Notes: generated by a model not told the origin, from the letters alone. Shown: positions 19,084-29,637, counted from the stretch's first letter. The stretch: DNA of 64,000 nucleotides from Teredinibacter haidensis (GCF_014211975.1 NZ_CP060084.1:1612001-1676000), one strand, 5' to 3'. Made by a program: numbers and translations.

Positions 19084-20354
19084 TATTCCGAAAAAAACCG
19101 CTGGCCTACCTTTTAACTGCCGCCCTGCTCTGCACCGCAAGCGCTAATGCCGAGAACTTGGCTCAAGCGTGGACTATAGCGCTGAGCAACAATCACACCA
19201 TTAAAGCGACCCAGGCTGCCACTGAATCCGCACAAGCCAGCCTGGATGCCACCAAAGCAATGGCGCGGCCTTCCCTTTCGGTGGGAGCGAATTACATGGC
19301 ATTCTCCCACGATCTAGCCTTGGAATTTGCTGGTGCAGAAGCCAATTTTGCCGAACGGCAAAGTTTCGGCTACCAGGCAGCCGTCACTATGCCGCTTTAC
19401 ACAGGAGGCCAGATCTCCTATGGAATCGATGCCGCTAAAGCAGCGGTAATTGCCGCCACTTTTGATCAACACAGCCAGACACAAAATTTAAAAATGAGTG
19501 TAGTTGTGGCTTACGTCGGGGTATCGCGGGCATCACACTGGGTTGACGTTGCCCAAAGCCATGTCGTTAGCCTGCAAGCTCATAAAGATGATGTCGAACG
19601 TTTGAATCAACAAGGCCTGGTCGTCAGAAATGATCTATTAAGCGTAACGGTAACGTTACAAGAAGCACGGCAGCGGCTTATCGCCGCACAAAACTCATTA
19701 GAAATTGCAAAAGCCAATTATAACCGCCTACTAGGTCGCCCATTAGATAACACCGTCGCGCTCGACAAACTGAAGGAAGTCAACGTTAACCGTAGTTTGG
19801 CCGAGTTAACGGAAACCGGCATCCAAAACAGTAGTGAATTGTCATCATTGGATAAAAAAATAGAAGCGTTGCAGCTACAGGCAAAATCCATCAAAGGGGC
19901 AAATTTGCCACAGCTGGCAATTACCGGCGGATATGGATATCAGCAAGACAAATACTTAACCAACGATTCACAGTGGATGGCTGGGCTGGTAGTAAAATGG
20001 AATTTATTTGATGGTGGCGCAACCTCGTCAAAATCCCGAGCGGTCATTAAGCAAGCATCTGCATTATCAGCGCAAAAGCGCGAGTTACTATCAATGATAC
20101 AGCTACACGTTAAACAGTCTTGGTTGGCAGTGGATGAGGCTCGTAATCGCCGCAGCGTTGCATTGTCTGCTGTAGATCAGGCTCAGGAAAACTTGCAGGT
20201 GGTGCGTGACCGCTATATTAATGGTTTGATTTCCCACACAGAAGTGTTGGACGCTGAAACACTAAGGGCGAACAGTCAAATGAATCTCTACAACTCGCTC
20301 TACGATGAGATCATTGACTACTATTCATTGCAAAGGGCCACCAGTGCATTATAA
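19080..20354 (+). CDS. TolC-family outer-membrane efflux channel
   Basis: The 424-residue protein has a cleavable signal peptide (LAYLLTAALLCTASANA) and two OEP repeats, as in TolC/CusC. Each repeat has long coiled-coil helices with a ...YNRLLGRPLD turn and a second MPLYTGGQISY/KWNLFDGGATS strand pair. It forms the outer-membrane exit duct of the RND operon. Its ATG overlaps the pump stop by 4 bp and it is the last gene before a shared terminator. Confidence 0.93.
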   Translation: MIFRKKPLAYLLTAALLCTASANAENLAQAWTIALSNNHTIKATQAATESAQASLDATKAMARPSLSVGANYMAFSHDLALEFAGAEANFAERQSFGYQAAVTMPLYTGGQISYGIDAAKAAVIAATFDQHSQTQNLKMSVVVAYVGVSRASHWVDVAQSHVVSLQAHKDDVERLNQQGLVVRNDLLSVTVTLQEARQRLIAAQNSLEIAKANYNRLLGRPLDNTVALDKLKEVNVNRSLAELTETGIQNSSELSSLDKKIEALQLQAKSIKGANLPQLAITGGYGYQQDKYLTNDSQWMAGLVVKWNLFDGGATSSKSRAVIKQASALSAQKRELLSMIQLHVKQSWLAVDEARNRRSVALSAVDQAQENLQVVRDRYINGLISHTEVLDAETLRANSQMNLYNSLYDEIIDYYSLQRATSAL

Positions 20355-20431
20355 CTTTAGCCCGAGCCTGCAAAATTCAGTGTAACTATCCATGAGTTAT
20401 ACGCATACTCTTTCGAGCGGTCTTCGAACTC

Positions 20432-20463
20432 AAAAAAAGGGGAGCTTTCGTTCCCCTTTTTTA
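20432..20463. terminator. Bidirectional terminator between efflux operon and lysine-rich gene
   Basis: AAAAAAAGGGGAGC, a short TTTCG loop, then TTCCCC and a T-run form an intrinsic terminator that works for both converging genes. A nearly identical copy lies at 27353-27386, part of the duplicated segment described there. Confidence 0.85.
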
Positions 20464-20470
20464 CTGTCGA

Positions 20471-20944
20471 TTAGTTCGACTTCTTGTCTTTCTTTTTATC
20501 CTTCGCTTTATCCTTCGCTTTATCCTTCACCTTATCTTTAGCTTTAGACTTTTCTTTTTTTGCTTTTTTCTTCACATCGCTAGCTTTAGCATTTTCTTTC
20601 TTAGCTTTGGCTTTCTCTTCCCCTGCTGCCAGCTTAGCTTTTGCATCTTTGGATTTTGTATTAGTGGCCTTCTCAGCCTTTTGCTTTTTCTCTTTGGCTA
20701 CATTTTTCACATTTTCTTCTTTAGACTTCTTATCTTTCGACACCTTACCTGCTGCGGCTTTACCCTTCGACCGGCAATAGCTCTTTACTTTGTTACCGTC
20801 ACTTTTCTTGTAACCCTCGACCCAGGTGCACGCACTATTTCCAACACAGCTAGATTCCGCCTGCCCTTTACACTCCGCCGCATAGCTGTTTAAAGCCGAA
20901 AGTGAAAATAGCACAAGCGCTGAAGTAATGATGTATTTAACCAT
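20471..20944 (-). CDS. Secreted lysine-rich protein with N-terminal cysteine motif
   Basis: The 157-residue protein has a signal peptide (ITSALVLFSLSALNSYA). A short cysteine segment (residues about 24-57, CKGQAESSCVGNSACTWVEG, then SYCRSKG) follows. The rest is a Lys/Ala tail of KAK, KDK and KKD repeats like a histone H1 C-terminus. Such tails are disordered and bind nucleic acid or anionic polymer. The export signal suggests a periplasmic or extracellular site. The function is unknown. A deleted remnant of the same gene is at 27387-27505. Confidence 0.75.
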   Translation of the reverse strand: MVKYIITSALVLFSLSALNSYAAECKGQAESSCVGNSACTWVEGYKKSDGNKVKSYCRSKGKAAAGKVSKDKKSKEENVKNVAKEKKQKAEKATNTKSKDAKAKLAAGEEKAKAKKENAKASDVKKKAKKEKSKAKDKVKDKAKDKAKDKKKDKKSN

Positions 20945-21056
20945 ATTGATATATCTCCCTTTATTTGTATTTAGTTCACAAGCAGCGGAAACTACCTGCC
21001 GAAGAGAAAAAAAACAAGAGGAAGCTACCTAAATTGTTAGCTGGCGCAACAAAACA

Positions 21057-21390
21057 GAAACGTCAGCCCCGCCTACAATCGCGACTACAACTATTCCAGC
21101 TGACAATCATTGTTCACACGCATTGAGGCAAGCTTCCTTTCGCCATAACTTCCGTGATTTTCACTATGATTCTCTGCGCCATTATCTCAGACATCGCCAG
21201 CAACTTCGTGACCGTATTCCCACGGAAGCCTCCGATTATGCCCAGATATTTCTGCGCGGCCTGCAGAGCAGGGTCTGAAGTATATTGCGCATAGCGCGTA
21301 CGGATAACCATCCAGTATTAGCTAATCATCCGTCGGTTGCAGTACACGCCCTTGCATTCCATCTGTCCGCGCCATATTCAAAACATAGCA
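21057..21390 (-). pseudogene. Remnant of a phoD-like phosphatase gene
   Basis: Bases 21061-21120 match the 3' end of the intact phoD gene (27503-27560), and 21130-21390 match an internal part (about 28505-28770). Shared stretches include ATTGCGCATAGCGCG-like and ACTATGATT...TCTGCGCC blocks. The intervening approximately 950 bp is deleted and many frameshifts are present. It sits right after the intact lysine-rich gene, mirroring the other locus. Confidence 0.8.
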
Positions 21391-22318
21391 ATACCAAACG
21401 TGTCAGCTCCCACACTGAAGCTTAAGAGCTAGTCACGGAAGCGGCCTACGTCTGAACCAATTTTTGTGCCGAAATCGCACACAAAGTAGCGCAGACACTT
21501 TTCGAAAAAACCACAACGATAAAATTTCGCCTTGCTCTTACCCCCCACCTTTCGTATTGAACGCTATACTGCGTCTAAAAAATATTCGTGGAAAACACTC
21601 AATGCTATACCATCGGCTCTGTACAACCGTGAGCATTGCCTCTTTCTTATGCTATACCTGTTACAAAAAGAGCCCATATTGATGCAAAATTCACCCAAGC
21701 CTTTAACCGCCCAAATGTAGAAACTAAAGAGCTTTGAGATAATATTATCGAAGAAAAATTAGCCCCCGCTGTTGCCCCATTTAATTTTAAACACTAAAAC
21801 AGGGAAAAACTTCAGAAACATAACAAGTGATGATTGATTCTCGTCCACGCTTAGAATTTGAAGAAGAACTATAAGCCTCAAAAAAGGCTGCCACTCAACC
21901 TCACATGCCGCCCTCACAACAAGTAAAAACCACTGGTGCCACGTTGAACAACCAGCACCACCAATCAAGCACCCTGCCAAACCGAATACAAATTAATCGT
22001 ATTTATAAATGGATTATTGAGCCGCCAATTTCGATTAAGTGAGTCGTTTCAGCGCGGTGTTCGCATAAATAACATCGCGATCAAGCTTCATTCAGCCACC
22101 ATCGCTTCACTCAAAAATCGAAATCGAGGATAGATTATCAACCATAACGTCCAACACATTGACATATTAGATTGAGCGCCAAATAATACGTCCGCGTTTC
22201 GCCATCAATTAGAAGGCGAAACGTGGTGACGCATGCGGCCAATACTTCGATCCCAAAAATTATTTTTATAACTAAATTGGGATGACCATTTAGGAAACCT
22301 AACCCTAAGGACTCACAT
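21391..22318. other. Intergenic region, no gene seen
   Basis: Over 900 bp with only short, unconvincing frames on either strand. It presumably carries the promoter of the downstream lipoprotein; an AAGGACT ribosome-binding stretch lies at its end. Confidence 0.45.
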
Positions 22319-24784
22319 ATGTATTCAGCACTCAAGCTACTATCATGCTTCCTTTTTTTGACCCTTTCTGCCTGCGGCGGTGGAGGAAATACAACAGAAG
22401 AACAATTTCCAGCGGATATCGCCACCGAAAATTCAGATCTCCTTCCAGATAATTTTAGTTTCTCAACAGTTTCCATGGCAGAGCCTGGCGAAACAGTAAA
22501 TTCAGAGCTGAAGAGTATTTCCGGTATTAACTCTCAAGTTCCCATCAATATCATGAATGGAGAATATTCTATTAATGGCGGCGCTTATACAGCGCAAGCC
22601 GGCGTGATTGAAAATGGCCAAACTTTAACTGTTCGCGTCCAATCGAACACAACACTAGAAGGCAGCACTGTAACAACGATCACTATGGGTGGCACCGGCG
22701 ACACGATATCGGTTGATTTTACGGTTAACACTCGCCCTGAAAACATTCTCCCACTTGCAGAAATTATCTACCCCTGGCCGTCGTCCATGATCACGGGCAG
22801 CTCCATTCTCGTTCGAGGCACGGCAAAAGATAATTCCGATATCGCCAGCGTAACGGTTGGCAACGTAGCCGCAACGCTAAGCAACCGCCGTGCACTTACA
22901 GAAGGTTTTGAAGTAGACTGGCAGCTAGAACTTAGCGACATTTCTCCGAGTTTCATCTACGACGTTATAGTTGTGGATACAAAAGGCAACGAAAATATAA
23001 GCGCCGACACTTTCACCCTAAAACGCGGCGCCAACGTACCGTACACCTTCGACCACCTAGACGAAAACGGCTTAATTCTCGGTATGAGCGGTTGGTCTCT
23101 TACCATGGTGGATCCTAGGCTTGGAAGCTCTACATCTGTTGTTTTAGATAGCTGGAGCAGCGCTGCCTGTTACCACCCGCCGAGCGATGAATATTTTTAT
23201 TTTCATCTCGCCGAAAATGCGGCAACAAACAATAACTGGGCAAACGAAAGCGAAGCCGTTCTAGCCATTCACAGCTATAACCTCACCACAAAAACCACGC
23301 AAATCTGGGGCTCATTTAACGCCGCATTATCGGCTGGCTCTGAATCTGTTTCTACCCACTATACCGAACTCGAATGTAATACAGGCAACAACACAATATT
23401 CGCTGTCGCATCTTTAGACAGGTCTGATGGAAATATTTCCACCACCGTCGCCCGTCTAAACATTGATACTCTTAGCCTGGCACCAGTTATTACCACTGGC
23501 GACTCCGGCTATGAGAATTGGTATGTATCGGAATCCACATCAAGCGAGGGCTACCTCACCACACTGCAAAATGTTTCTGAAGGGAAAATTACTGTATTTA
23601 ACTCAGAGACCGTTGCCGCAGTAAATACGCTGGAAGGCTATAACATTCCCTCTAACTCAAATTTAAATAGAGGTCTCGCCGCCGACATAGCAGGAGGACA
23701 CATTTACTACTCAACCGATACTGACGTTTACAGTATTGCGCTTACAGACAGTGATGTCGCAGTAGTATCCGAAGCTGACGCCAACGATCCCCTCAGCTTT
23801 AGCCAAGTGAACGAGATGCTGTGGAGCGCCGATGGCTTACTTTCAATTTTCGATTATGGGTTAAACCAATATATTCAAATTAACCGCGAAAATGGAATGC
23901 GTTCGTTGTTTTTCAGCGACTTTATTGGCGAAGGCGATAAATTTTCCAGCGGTAATTCCATGGTTAAAAATTCTGACGAAAGCTTTATATATGTTCTGGA
24001 TACAGGAACAAGTGGCCCGCCCAAAGTTATAGCCGTGAACCTCGCGAACGGTAACCGTACCGCTCTTGCAGTCATTCCCGATATTAGCGGCCTGGTATAC
24101 CATGCCGATATCACTCTCGACAACATAACAGGTAAGCTCTATACCGGCCTAAATGATAAGATTTTTGAAATCGACACTTCTTTCGCTAAAGCGCCAGAAT
24201 CCAACGCAGAGTTAATTGCCTCTATAAGAGTGGGGACCGGCCAAATACTGCAAGCCGTAGACGGTTTAGATGTGGACGAAGAAACGAAGACTTTATATAT
24301 AGCCGATCCGCTATACCACGGAATAATAGCGCTAAACCTTGCTACGGGCGAAAGGACTGTGGTTTCTTCGAACGGCGTAAAGGGAACGGGCCAAGCGCTT
24401 ACCAACACCAATGGCATAGTATTGACGAGTACCGCACTCTACGCAACAGTACCCGAAGACGGGCTCATTCTACGTATCAACCCTGTAACGGGCGATAGAG
24501 CCACTATCGACATAAACTCTTGTTTAAGTAGCGACGGCACCACCCGAGACCTAAGCGAGAGCCGAATGTACGGTATTCGGTACAACCCTAAAACGAACGC
24601 CTTACTGGTGCCGGGGAACAGCACGCGCAGTATTAACTTAGCCACAGATGAATGCATTTTTGAAACGGGCATTCCCTACCTCGATATGGTTGCGAGTAAT
24701 AATGGCGGCTTGTTTACGCTAGGTTTTTCCGAGTTACGATATTTGCACACGGACTATAGCCAACCCGTCTTGATATCTAAGTAG
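22319..24784 (+). CDS. Large beta-propeller-like lipoprotein of unknown function
   Basis: The 821-residue protein starts with a lipoprotein signal (FLFLTLSAC, then a GGGG run). Residues about 30-240 contain beta-sandwich domains, one with the bacterial Ig-like SSILVRGTAKDNSDIASVTV pattern. Residues about 245-820 hold repeated short strands (LYTGLNDKIFEIDTS, LYIADPLYHGIIALNLATGE, LYATVPEDGLILRINPVTGD) as in NHL/SMP-30-type propellers. It is probably surface or periplasmic and may bind sugar or protein. It is monocistronic with its own terminator. Confidence 0.75.
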   Translation: MYSALKLLSCFLFLTLSACGGGGNTTEEQFPADIATENSDLLPDNFSFSTVSMAEPGETVNSELKSISGINSQVPINIMNGEYSINGGAYTAQAGVIENGQTLTVRVQSNTTLEGSTVTTITMGGTGDTISVDFTVNTRPENILPLAEIIYPWPSSMITGSSILVRGTAKDNSDIASVTVGNVAATLSNRRALTEGFEVDWQLELSDISPSFIYDVIVVDTKGNENISADTFTLKRGANVPYTFDHLDENGLILGMSGWSLTMVDPRLGSSTSVVLDSWSSAACYHPPSDEYFYFHLAENAATNNNWANESEAVLAIHSYNLTTKTTQIWGSFNAALSAGSESVSTHYTELECNTGNNTIFAVASLDRSDGNISTTVARLNIDTLSLAPVITTGDSGYENWYVSESTSSEGYLTTLQNVSEGKITVFNSETVAAVNTLEGYNIPSNSNLNRGLAADIAGGHIYYSTDTDVYSIALTDSDVAVVSEADANDPLSFSQVNEMLWSADGLLSIFDYGLNQYIQINRENGMRSLFFSDFIGEGDKFSSGNSMVKNSDESFIYVLDTGTSGPPKVIAVNLANGNRTALAVIPDISGLVYHADITLDNITGKLYTGLNDKIFEIDTSFAKAPESNAELIASIRVGTGQILQAVDGLDVDEETKTLYIADPLYHGIIALNLATGERTVVSSNGVKGTGQALTNTNGIVLTSTALYATVPEDGLILRINPVTGDRATIDINSCLSSDGTTRDLSESRMYGIRYNPKTNALLVPGNSTRSINLATDECIFETGIPYLDMVASNNGGLFTLGFSELRYLHTDYSQPVLISK

Positions 24785-24797
24785 ACCCACCGTTAAG

Positions 24798-24839
24798 CAA
24801 GGCAAGAATTTACCTCAGTAGGTTTTTGCCTTGTTTTTT
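24798..24839 (+). terminator. Rho-independent terminator of the propeller lipoprotein gene
   Basis: CAAGGCAA (24798-24805) pairs with TTGCCTTG (24826-24833), with extra pairing inside, and T6 follows. It begins 14 bp after the stop codon. Confidence 0.8.
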
Positions 24840-25273
24840 CCTATACCGTTTCTTTTCCGCTTCTGTTTCCAATTAAATAAAGGGTGCTGCTCCTCTTTTC
24901 GCATCACTGATCGACCATGGTCTGTGAGCTAGCGCTTTCTTATTGTTTTTTTATAGGAACATGTTTGCCCGCGTTCCAACCCATCACAAGCATCTACCGC
25001 TAAAGCGTCGGGCTCGTTAACGGAATTATTATAATGTTCTCGGCAATACGAAACCCACTTTTTGCATGATTAGAGATTTGCAGCAGAACAAATAGCGTTC
25101 ATCGTTTTCAAGTGCTGTTAACGTGCCTGTTTTATTAACGCTTCTGCTACGTATTCTTGTTAGTCGCAAGGCCTTAAAGGATTCTCTTGTTTAGTCGTTA
25201 ATATTAATCGTTGCCAACTCTCCGGCCGACCAAGGGGAGAGCTGGCAACACATCGATGAATATAAACGAGCCG
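24840..25273. other. Intergenic region with a hairpin beyond the GH16 gene
   Basis: No gene is seen. GTTGCCAACTCTCC (from 25210) pairs with GGGGAGAGCTGGCAAC (to 25249), a long imperfect stem downstream of the minus-strand GH16 stop. No T-run follows on that strand, so it may protect the 3' end of the mRNA. Confidence 0.5.
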
Positions 25274-26905
25274 CTATTGTGCGTTACAGGTACTGACGGA
25301 AATGCAACTCTGACTATTTTCCCAGCCCCATCCGCTTTGAGTGGTGTTACATAGCGGGTAACTCGTACCATACCAATTGCACAGGCCGCTATTCCCGCCA
25401 CTGCTGCTTGATGAACTAGAACTACTTGATGAACTAGAACTGCCGACAACGCCGCCATCACCATACTGTGATTCGCAGGTGTCAATGCCCACACAGCTTA
25501 GATTACTTTCGTAGCCCCAGCCACTGCTAGTATCGGCGCAAAGAGGCGTTAGTGTTCCATACCAATTACACTGCATCGCTTCTCCGCCGGAAGAACTAGA
25601 AGATGAACTACTAGAAGATGAACTGCTTGAAGATGAACTGCTTGAAGATGAGCTACTGCTAATCGCTGCAACCGAAGAAACTCGCCACCAATTAAGGTTC
25701 CAGCCACCCGTGCTAGCATACACCCCAAAATCGTGAGAGCCCGCATCAACGGCAACCGTATGAGAAATAGTTGTCCAGCTTTGCAAGCCTCCGGTAGAAG
25801 GAACACTAAGCTGGCCTAATACCGTAGCACCGGCATTAAGATCCAGAGATAACCGCCCACCATTTTGGCTGGCCACACGATACTCTATAAGGTAGTCACC
25901 GCTAACCGGTATACTCATGTTGCTATAGGCCAACCAGTCACCATCCTCTATTTGACTAACATTTTGTCCTCCCCCGGTATCGGAGGTATTTTCCGTTGCT
26001 ATGCCCGACATAGCACTGTAATTTTCGGCTTCAGTTATTACGCTAAAATCGATGGCATTGCTTCCACCGTCATCTTCACCTCCACTATTGTCGCCACTAG
26101 AGCTGTCTTCATACACACGCACATAGTCCACCATCATACGCGCGGGTAAGGCACCGTTGTTTATATCAAAGCCAGGCCATTCGCCACCGACTGCAAGATT
26201 GAGAAGAATAAAAAATTCCTCATGGAATTCGCTAGTTCCATTTACGCCTCCAGAAATATCGGCTTCGTGATATTGATTACCATCCAAATACCAGCGGATA
26301 TACGAAGCATCCCATTCAATACTGTATACGTGAAAATTTTCAACATTCACATCGCTAGAGCCGCCATAGTTAGCGTACGCATCGTTATGGTCTTGCCAGT
26401 GAATAGTGCCGTGAATTTGAGACTCGGTATTTACGTGCTCCATAATGTCAATCTCGCCACACTGCGGCCAGCCCACAGACGAAATACTATTGCCCAATGT
26501 CCAAAAAGCTGGCCATAAACCGCTGCCGGAAGGGGCCGATAAGCGCGCTTCTATTTTCCCATACTTAAAACTTTTTCTACCCTGGGTTTTCATTCTGGCC
26601 GAGGTGTAGTCGTAACCGCCGTAGCTTTGTTGGCGTGCAGTAATAACCAGATAGCCATTTTCAACGCTGGCATTTTCCTGCCGGTAATACTGCAGCTCGT
26701 TATTACCCCACCCACCAGAACCATTACCAGTTTCGAATACCCAGTCTGAACCAATATTATCAGTAAACTCATCGGACCAAACCAGTTCCCAGTTTTGAGC
26801 ATTTACACTTGTAGAGAAAAAAACCAATAACAATATAGGAAGTAATGTCGGAGGAAGACGAGAAAAGACATTGGACGACGATAGCAGGTAAGCTTTCTTA
26901 TTCAT
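25274..26905 (-). CDS. Secreted GH16 endo-beta-1,3-glucanase (laminarinase-like) with CBM6 and two CBM10
   Basis: The 543-residue protein has a signal peptide (LLLVFFSTSVNA) and a GH16 domain at about 37-270. The catalytic motif GEIDIMEH holds the nucleophile and acid/base glutamates, and WPAFWTLG lies in the cleft. A CBM6 (about 290-415: TEAENYSAMSG ... NLNWWRVS) follows, then poly-Ser, a CBM10 (CNWYGTLTPLC), poly-Ser, and a second CBM10 (CNWYGTSYPLC) at the C-terminus. The motif is that of the laminarinase branch, so beta-1,3-glucan such as algal laminarin is the likely substrate. It shares the CBM10/poly-Ser style of the GH62 protein. Confidence 0.9.
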   Translation of the reverse strand: MNKKAYLLSSSNVFSRLPPTLLPILLLVFFSTSVNAQNWELVWSDEFTDNIGSDWVFETGNGSGGWGNNELQYYRQENASVENGYLVITARQQSYGGYDYTSARMKTQGRKSFKYGKIEARLSAPSGSGLWPAFWTLGNSISSVGWPQCGEIDIMEHVNTESQIHGTIHWQDHNDAYANYGGSSDVNVENFHVYSIEWDASYIRWYLDGNQYHEADISGGVNGTSEFHEEFFILLNLAVGGEWPGFDINNGALPARMMVDYVRVYEDSSSGDNSGGEDDGGSNAIDFSVITEAENYSAMSGIATENTSDTGGGQNVSQIEDGDWLAYSNMSIPVSGDYLIEYRVASQNGGRLSLDLNAGATVLGQLSVPSTGGLQSWTTISHTVAVDAGSHDFGVYASTGGWNLNWWRVSSVAAISSSSSSSSSSSSSSSSSSSSSSSSGGEAMQCNWYGTLTPLCADTSSGWGYESNLSCVGIDTCESQYGDGGVVGSSSSSSSSSSSSSSGGNSGLCNWYGTSYPLCNTTQSGWGWENSQSCISVSTCNAQ

Positions 26906-27350
26906 TATTGACTATTCCTTTTTATTAGATAAAGCGGGATAACACGCCGCCTAGATAACCCGTGTTTTACGGTAACGTTTATTACGTGATATTTGCTATG
27001 TGACATTTCAAAACAGGATATTTGAAGAAATTACAGCAGCGAAATTATGCGCAAAACAGCCGACAAGGTCGCCACATTAGTTCCAATTACAGAGAGAGGG
27101 CCGCCACCGTTGGAGGAATTGTGACCGGCTGCAAACTTTTGCTATACCTCTATTTTTTGAATAGCCGACTATCTTCCTGTGGGCTACTTAGAAAAACCTA
27201 CAGGGTTGGCACCCACAATATAAGGTAGAGCCCCCCGCTCTAGAACGGTTAAAAACAAAACCGCAGCAAACTTAAAGGATGACCTTATCTGAACCTGGGC
27301 AGTGTGAAAGATAAAAGGCAAACGAAAACTAGCCAGGCTATGGCTATTAA
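26906..27350. other. Intergenic region, no gene seen
   Basis: Upstream region of the GH16 gene and downstream of the lysine-rich remnant. I see no gene, only the GH16 promoter region. Confidence 0.4.
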
Positions 27351-27352
27351 CG

Positions 27353-27386
27353 AAAAAAAGGGGAGCTTTCGCTCCCCTTTTTTGTT
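27353..27386. terminator. Copy of the bidirectional terminator
   Basis: An A-run, GGGGAGC, TTTCG loop, CTCCCC and a T-run, almost identical to 20432-20463. It is the outer edge of the duplicated segment and lies beyond the degraded lysine-rich gene and phoD. Confidence 0.8.
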
Positions 27387-27505
27387 CTCGGTCAATCCGT
27401 TTTCTTATCTTTCTTTTGGCCTTTCGCCTTATACCTCACCTTATCGTCCTCCCACCCTTTACACCCTGCCGTTTAAAGCCGAAAGTGAAAATAGCAAATC
27501 AGCCC
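27387..27505 (-). pseudogene. Deleted remnant of the lysine-rich protein gene
   Basis: The tail-coding stretch (27395-27445) and the signal-peptide stretch (TTTAAAGCCGAAAGTGAAAA at about 27472) match the intact gene at 20471-20944. About 350 bp between them are missing. It lies directly before the intact phoD, the mirror image of the arrangement at 20.4-21.4 kb. Confidence 0.75.
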
Positions 27506-27520
27506 CGCCCACGATCGCGA

Positions 27521-29308
27521 CTACAGCTCTTCCAGCTGATAATCGCTGTTCACCGGCACGCGCATACTGTAACCCCGCGCACTTTGCAGGCCGTAGTTTC
27601 GCTCCAGTATTGATGAAACAAAACGCCAATGCGCCGTTGCCTGTTCGTGAGTGAATTCCAAGATCAGCAGTCCGCGATCACCGACATTGACATAGTGTAG
27701 ATCCTCTACCAGTGAGACGATGCCCTGCTCCACAGCAGCATAGGCCGCAGGCTCAATAGCCAGGTATTGCTCTAAGCCGGGTGAGCTGATGGATGTTGTC
27801 GCAAACTCAACGCCAACGACATTATCGCTGCTGTCTCGAAGCCGGTTCGCCCAGGCATTGTGTGTGTCACCGGCGACAACCACCAAATTGGCATTGGCGG
27901 CTTTTGCAGCGGCATAAACCAACTCTCGCTCTGCGCCATAGCCATCCCAGGCATCCAGGTTATATGGAATAGCGGGAGCCTGAAGTAACGCGACAACGGT
28001 TGGCGTCAATCTCTGCTGATTCGCTTCCAGGTAGCTAAATTGCTCTGCGTTCAGCCCGCTATCGCGCGCCTGTGCACGCTGAGCCAGGATAGCCAATTGC
28101 CCAAGCTCTGCATATTCGGTCACACTCAGCTGTTGTGTCGCAATCGCAAACGGCAATAACATACTGCCCATCAGAACCTGTTGACCCAACAGTTGCCACG
28201 TTGCCGTCGATGTCAACATGGCATCGGAAAGCCACTCACGCTGTATCGAGCCCAGCATTTTGCGCTGCGGATTATTCACTGCAGTGGACAATCCGACAAA
28301 ATCGAATGAACCAGTGCTGGCATCAAAAAAGTCTGTTATTGCCAGAGGGGCATCGCGCGACTCATGGCGGGTATCTAACATTAAGAGATTAACCAGATCG
28401 CCCCACTCGAACTGGCGATAAATGCTGGAGGGCGACGCCAGGTCCGAATCGACACCGGCAGTAACCGGCCGAATTGGCAGCCACTCAAAATAAGCCCGAA
28501 TAGCCGCAAGCTTTCTATCGCTATAACTGCCCTGACTTTCACTATGATTTTCTGCGCCGTTTTCCCAGGCATCGTTAGCAACTTCGTGATCATCCCATAC
28601 CAAAATAAATGGCGCGGCGGCATGCGCAGCCTGCAGATCCGGATCTGAACGATATTGTGCATAGCGCGTGCGATAGTCATCCAGTGTTAGCAGATCACCC
28701 GCCGGTTGAGGCACACGCCCCAGCATTTCTGCATTTTCGCTGGCGTACTTGCCAGCACCATATTCATAAATATAGTCGCCCAAGTGCAGCACCAAATCCA
28801 AACCTGCGGTATTGGCAACCTCACGATAAACATGAAAGTACCCTGCCGGGTAATTTGAGCAGGAAAGCACCGCAAGTTTGAGCGAGTTACTGCTGCTTTC
28901 TGGCAGGGTTCGTGTTTTACCCACCACAGAGTTTTCACTGTCGCTCTTAAAGCGATAGTAATACTGAGTGTCGGCATCTAGCGCCTGCACATCGACTTTT
29001 ACGGTGAAATCGCTAGCCATGGATGCCGTGCCCGAACCGGACGCAACAAGCTCTTGAAAACCGGCATCACGAGCTATATCCCACGCCAGAGAAGCCTCGG
29101 CTTTACTGGAATCAGCTGGGGTCAAACGTGTCCAGAGAATAACGCTATGCGTTAAAGGATCGCCCGAGGCCACACCATAATCAAAGCTGCCCGCATCCAA
29201 AGAATTATCATCACTACCGCCACAACCGGGTAGTACAGTTGTAACATAAACTCCGCCCAGCCCCGCAAGGCTGGCGCGCACAAATTTACGTCGCGTTATT
29301 ACCGGCAT
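27521..29308 (-). CDS. phoD: PhoD-type alkaline phosphatase/phosphodiesterase
   Basis: The protein has a twin-arginine signal (TRRKFVRASLAG) followed by a Cys-containing export region, so it is exported folded. The PhoD N-terminal domain starts at FDYGVASGDPLTHSVILWTR. The metallophosphatase core shows LAVLSCSNYP, LHLGDYIYEYG, WDDHEVANDAW and VVAGDTHNAWANRL, the metal-ligand motifs of the PhoD family (Ca2+/Fe3+ enzymes cleaving phosphomono- and diesters). I chose ATG 29306-29308 over a GTG two codons upstream. A decayed paralogue is at 21057-21390. Confidence 0.92.
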   Translation of the reverse strand: MPVITRRKFVRASLAGLGGVYVTTVLPGCGGSDDNSLDAGSFDYGVASGDPLTHSVILWTRLTPADSSKAEASLAWDIARDAGFQELVASGSGTASMASDFTVKVDVQALDADTQYYYRFKSDSENSVVGKTRTLPESSSNSLKLAVLSCSNYPAGYFHVYREVANTAGLDLVLHLGDYIYEYGAGKYASENAEMLGRVPQPAGDLLTLDDYRTRYAQYRSDPDLQAAHAAAPFILVWDDHEVANDAWENGAENHSESQGSYSDRKLAAIRAYFEWLPIRPVTAGVDSDLASPSSIYRQFEWGDLVNLLMLDTRHESRDAPLAITDFFDASTGSFDFVGLSTAVNNPQRKMLGSIQREWLSDAMLTSTATWQLLGQQVLMGSMLLPFAIATQQLSVTEYAELGQLAILAQRAQARDSGLNAEQFSYLEANQQRLTPTVVALLQAPAIPYNLDAWDGYGAERELVYAAAKAANANLVVVAGDTHNAWANRLRDSSDNVVGVEFATTSISSPGLEQYLAIEPAAYAAVEQGIVSLVEDLHYVNVGDRGLLILEFTHEQATAHWRFVSSILERNYGLQSARGYSMRVPVNSDYQLEEL

Positions 29309-29637
29309 AATCACTCTCGCTCTCAGTAAAAAACGCCAGTATTCATGTCGTTAATTACATCTTCGTGACAGTCATTGAAGCGCCGCTTAACGCTTATACT
29401 TTTTACTGAGAGAAAATTTCGGCTTGCAGTAACTCCCCCTCCCCCCGCAAAACACATACGGAACAATGCGGTTTCTACCAGAAAAAGATCGGCAGCAACA
29501 AGCCCATTCGGCAAAGTACGCGCTACGTCTTCCTCTGCACATAAAGATGAACTTGTCCCTACAATGCACACCCCTCCACTTACCTAAGAGGTGTCAGATG
29601 GCACAAAGAAAGCGTTACAAAAAATCAGAGATCCTCT

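Noticed and set aside
20484..20780. Plus-strand frame rich in Phe/Leu/Ser opposite the lysine-rich gene
   Set aside because: It is the antisense shadow of the Lys codons.
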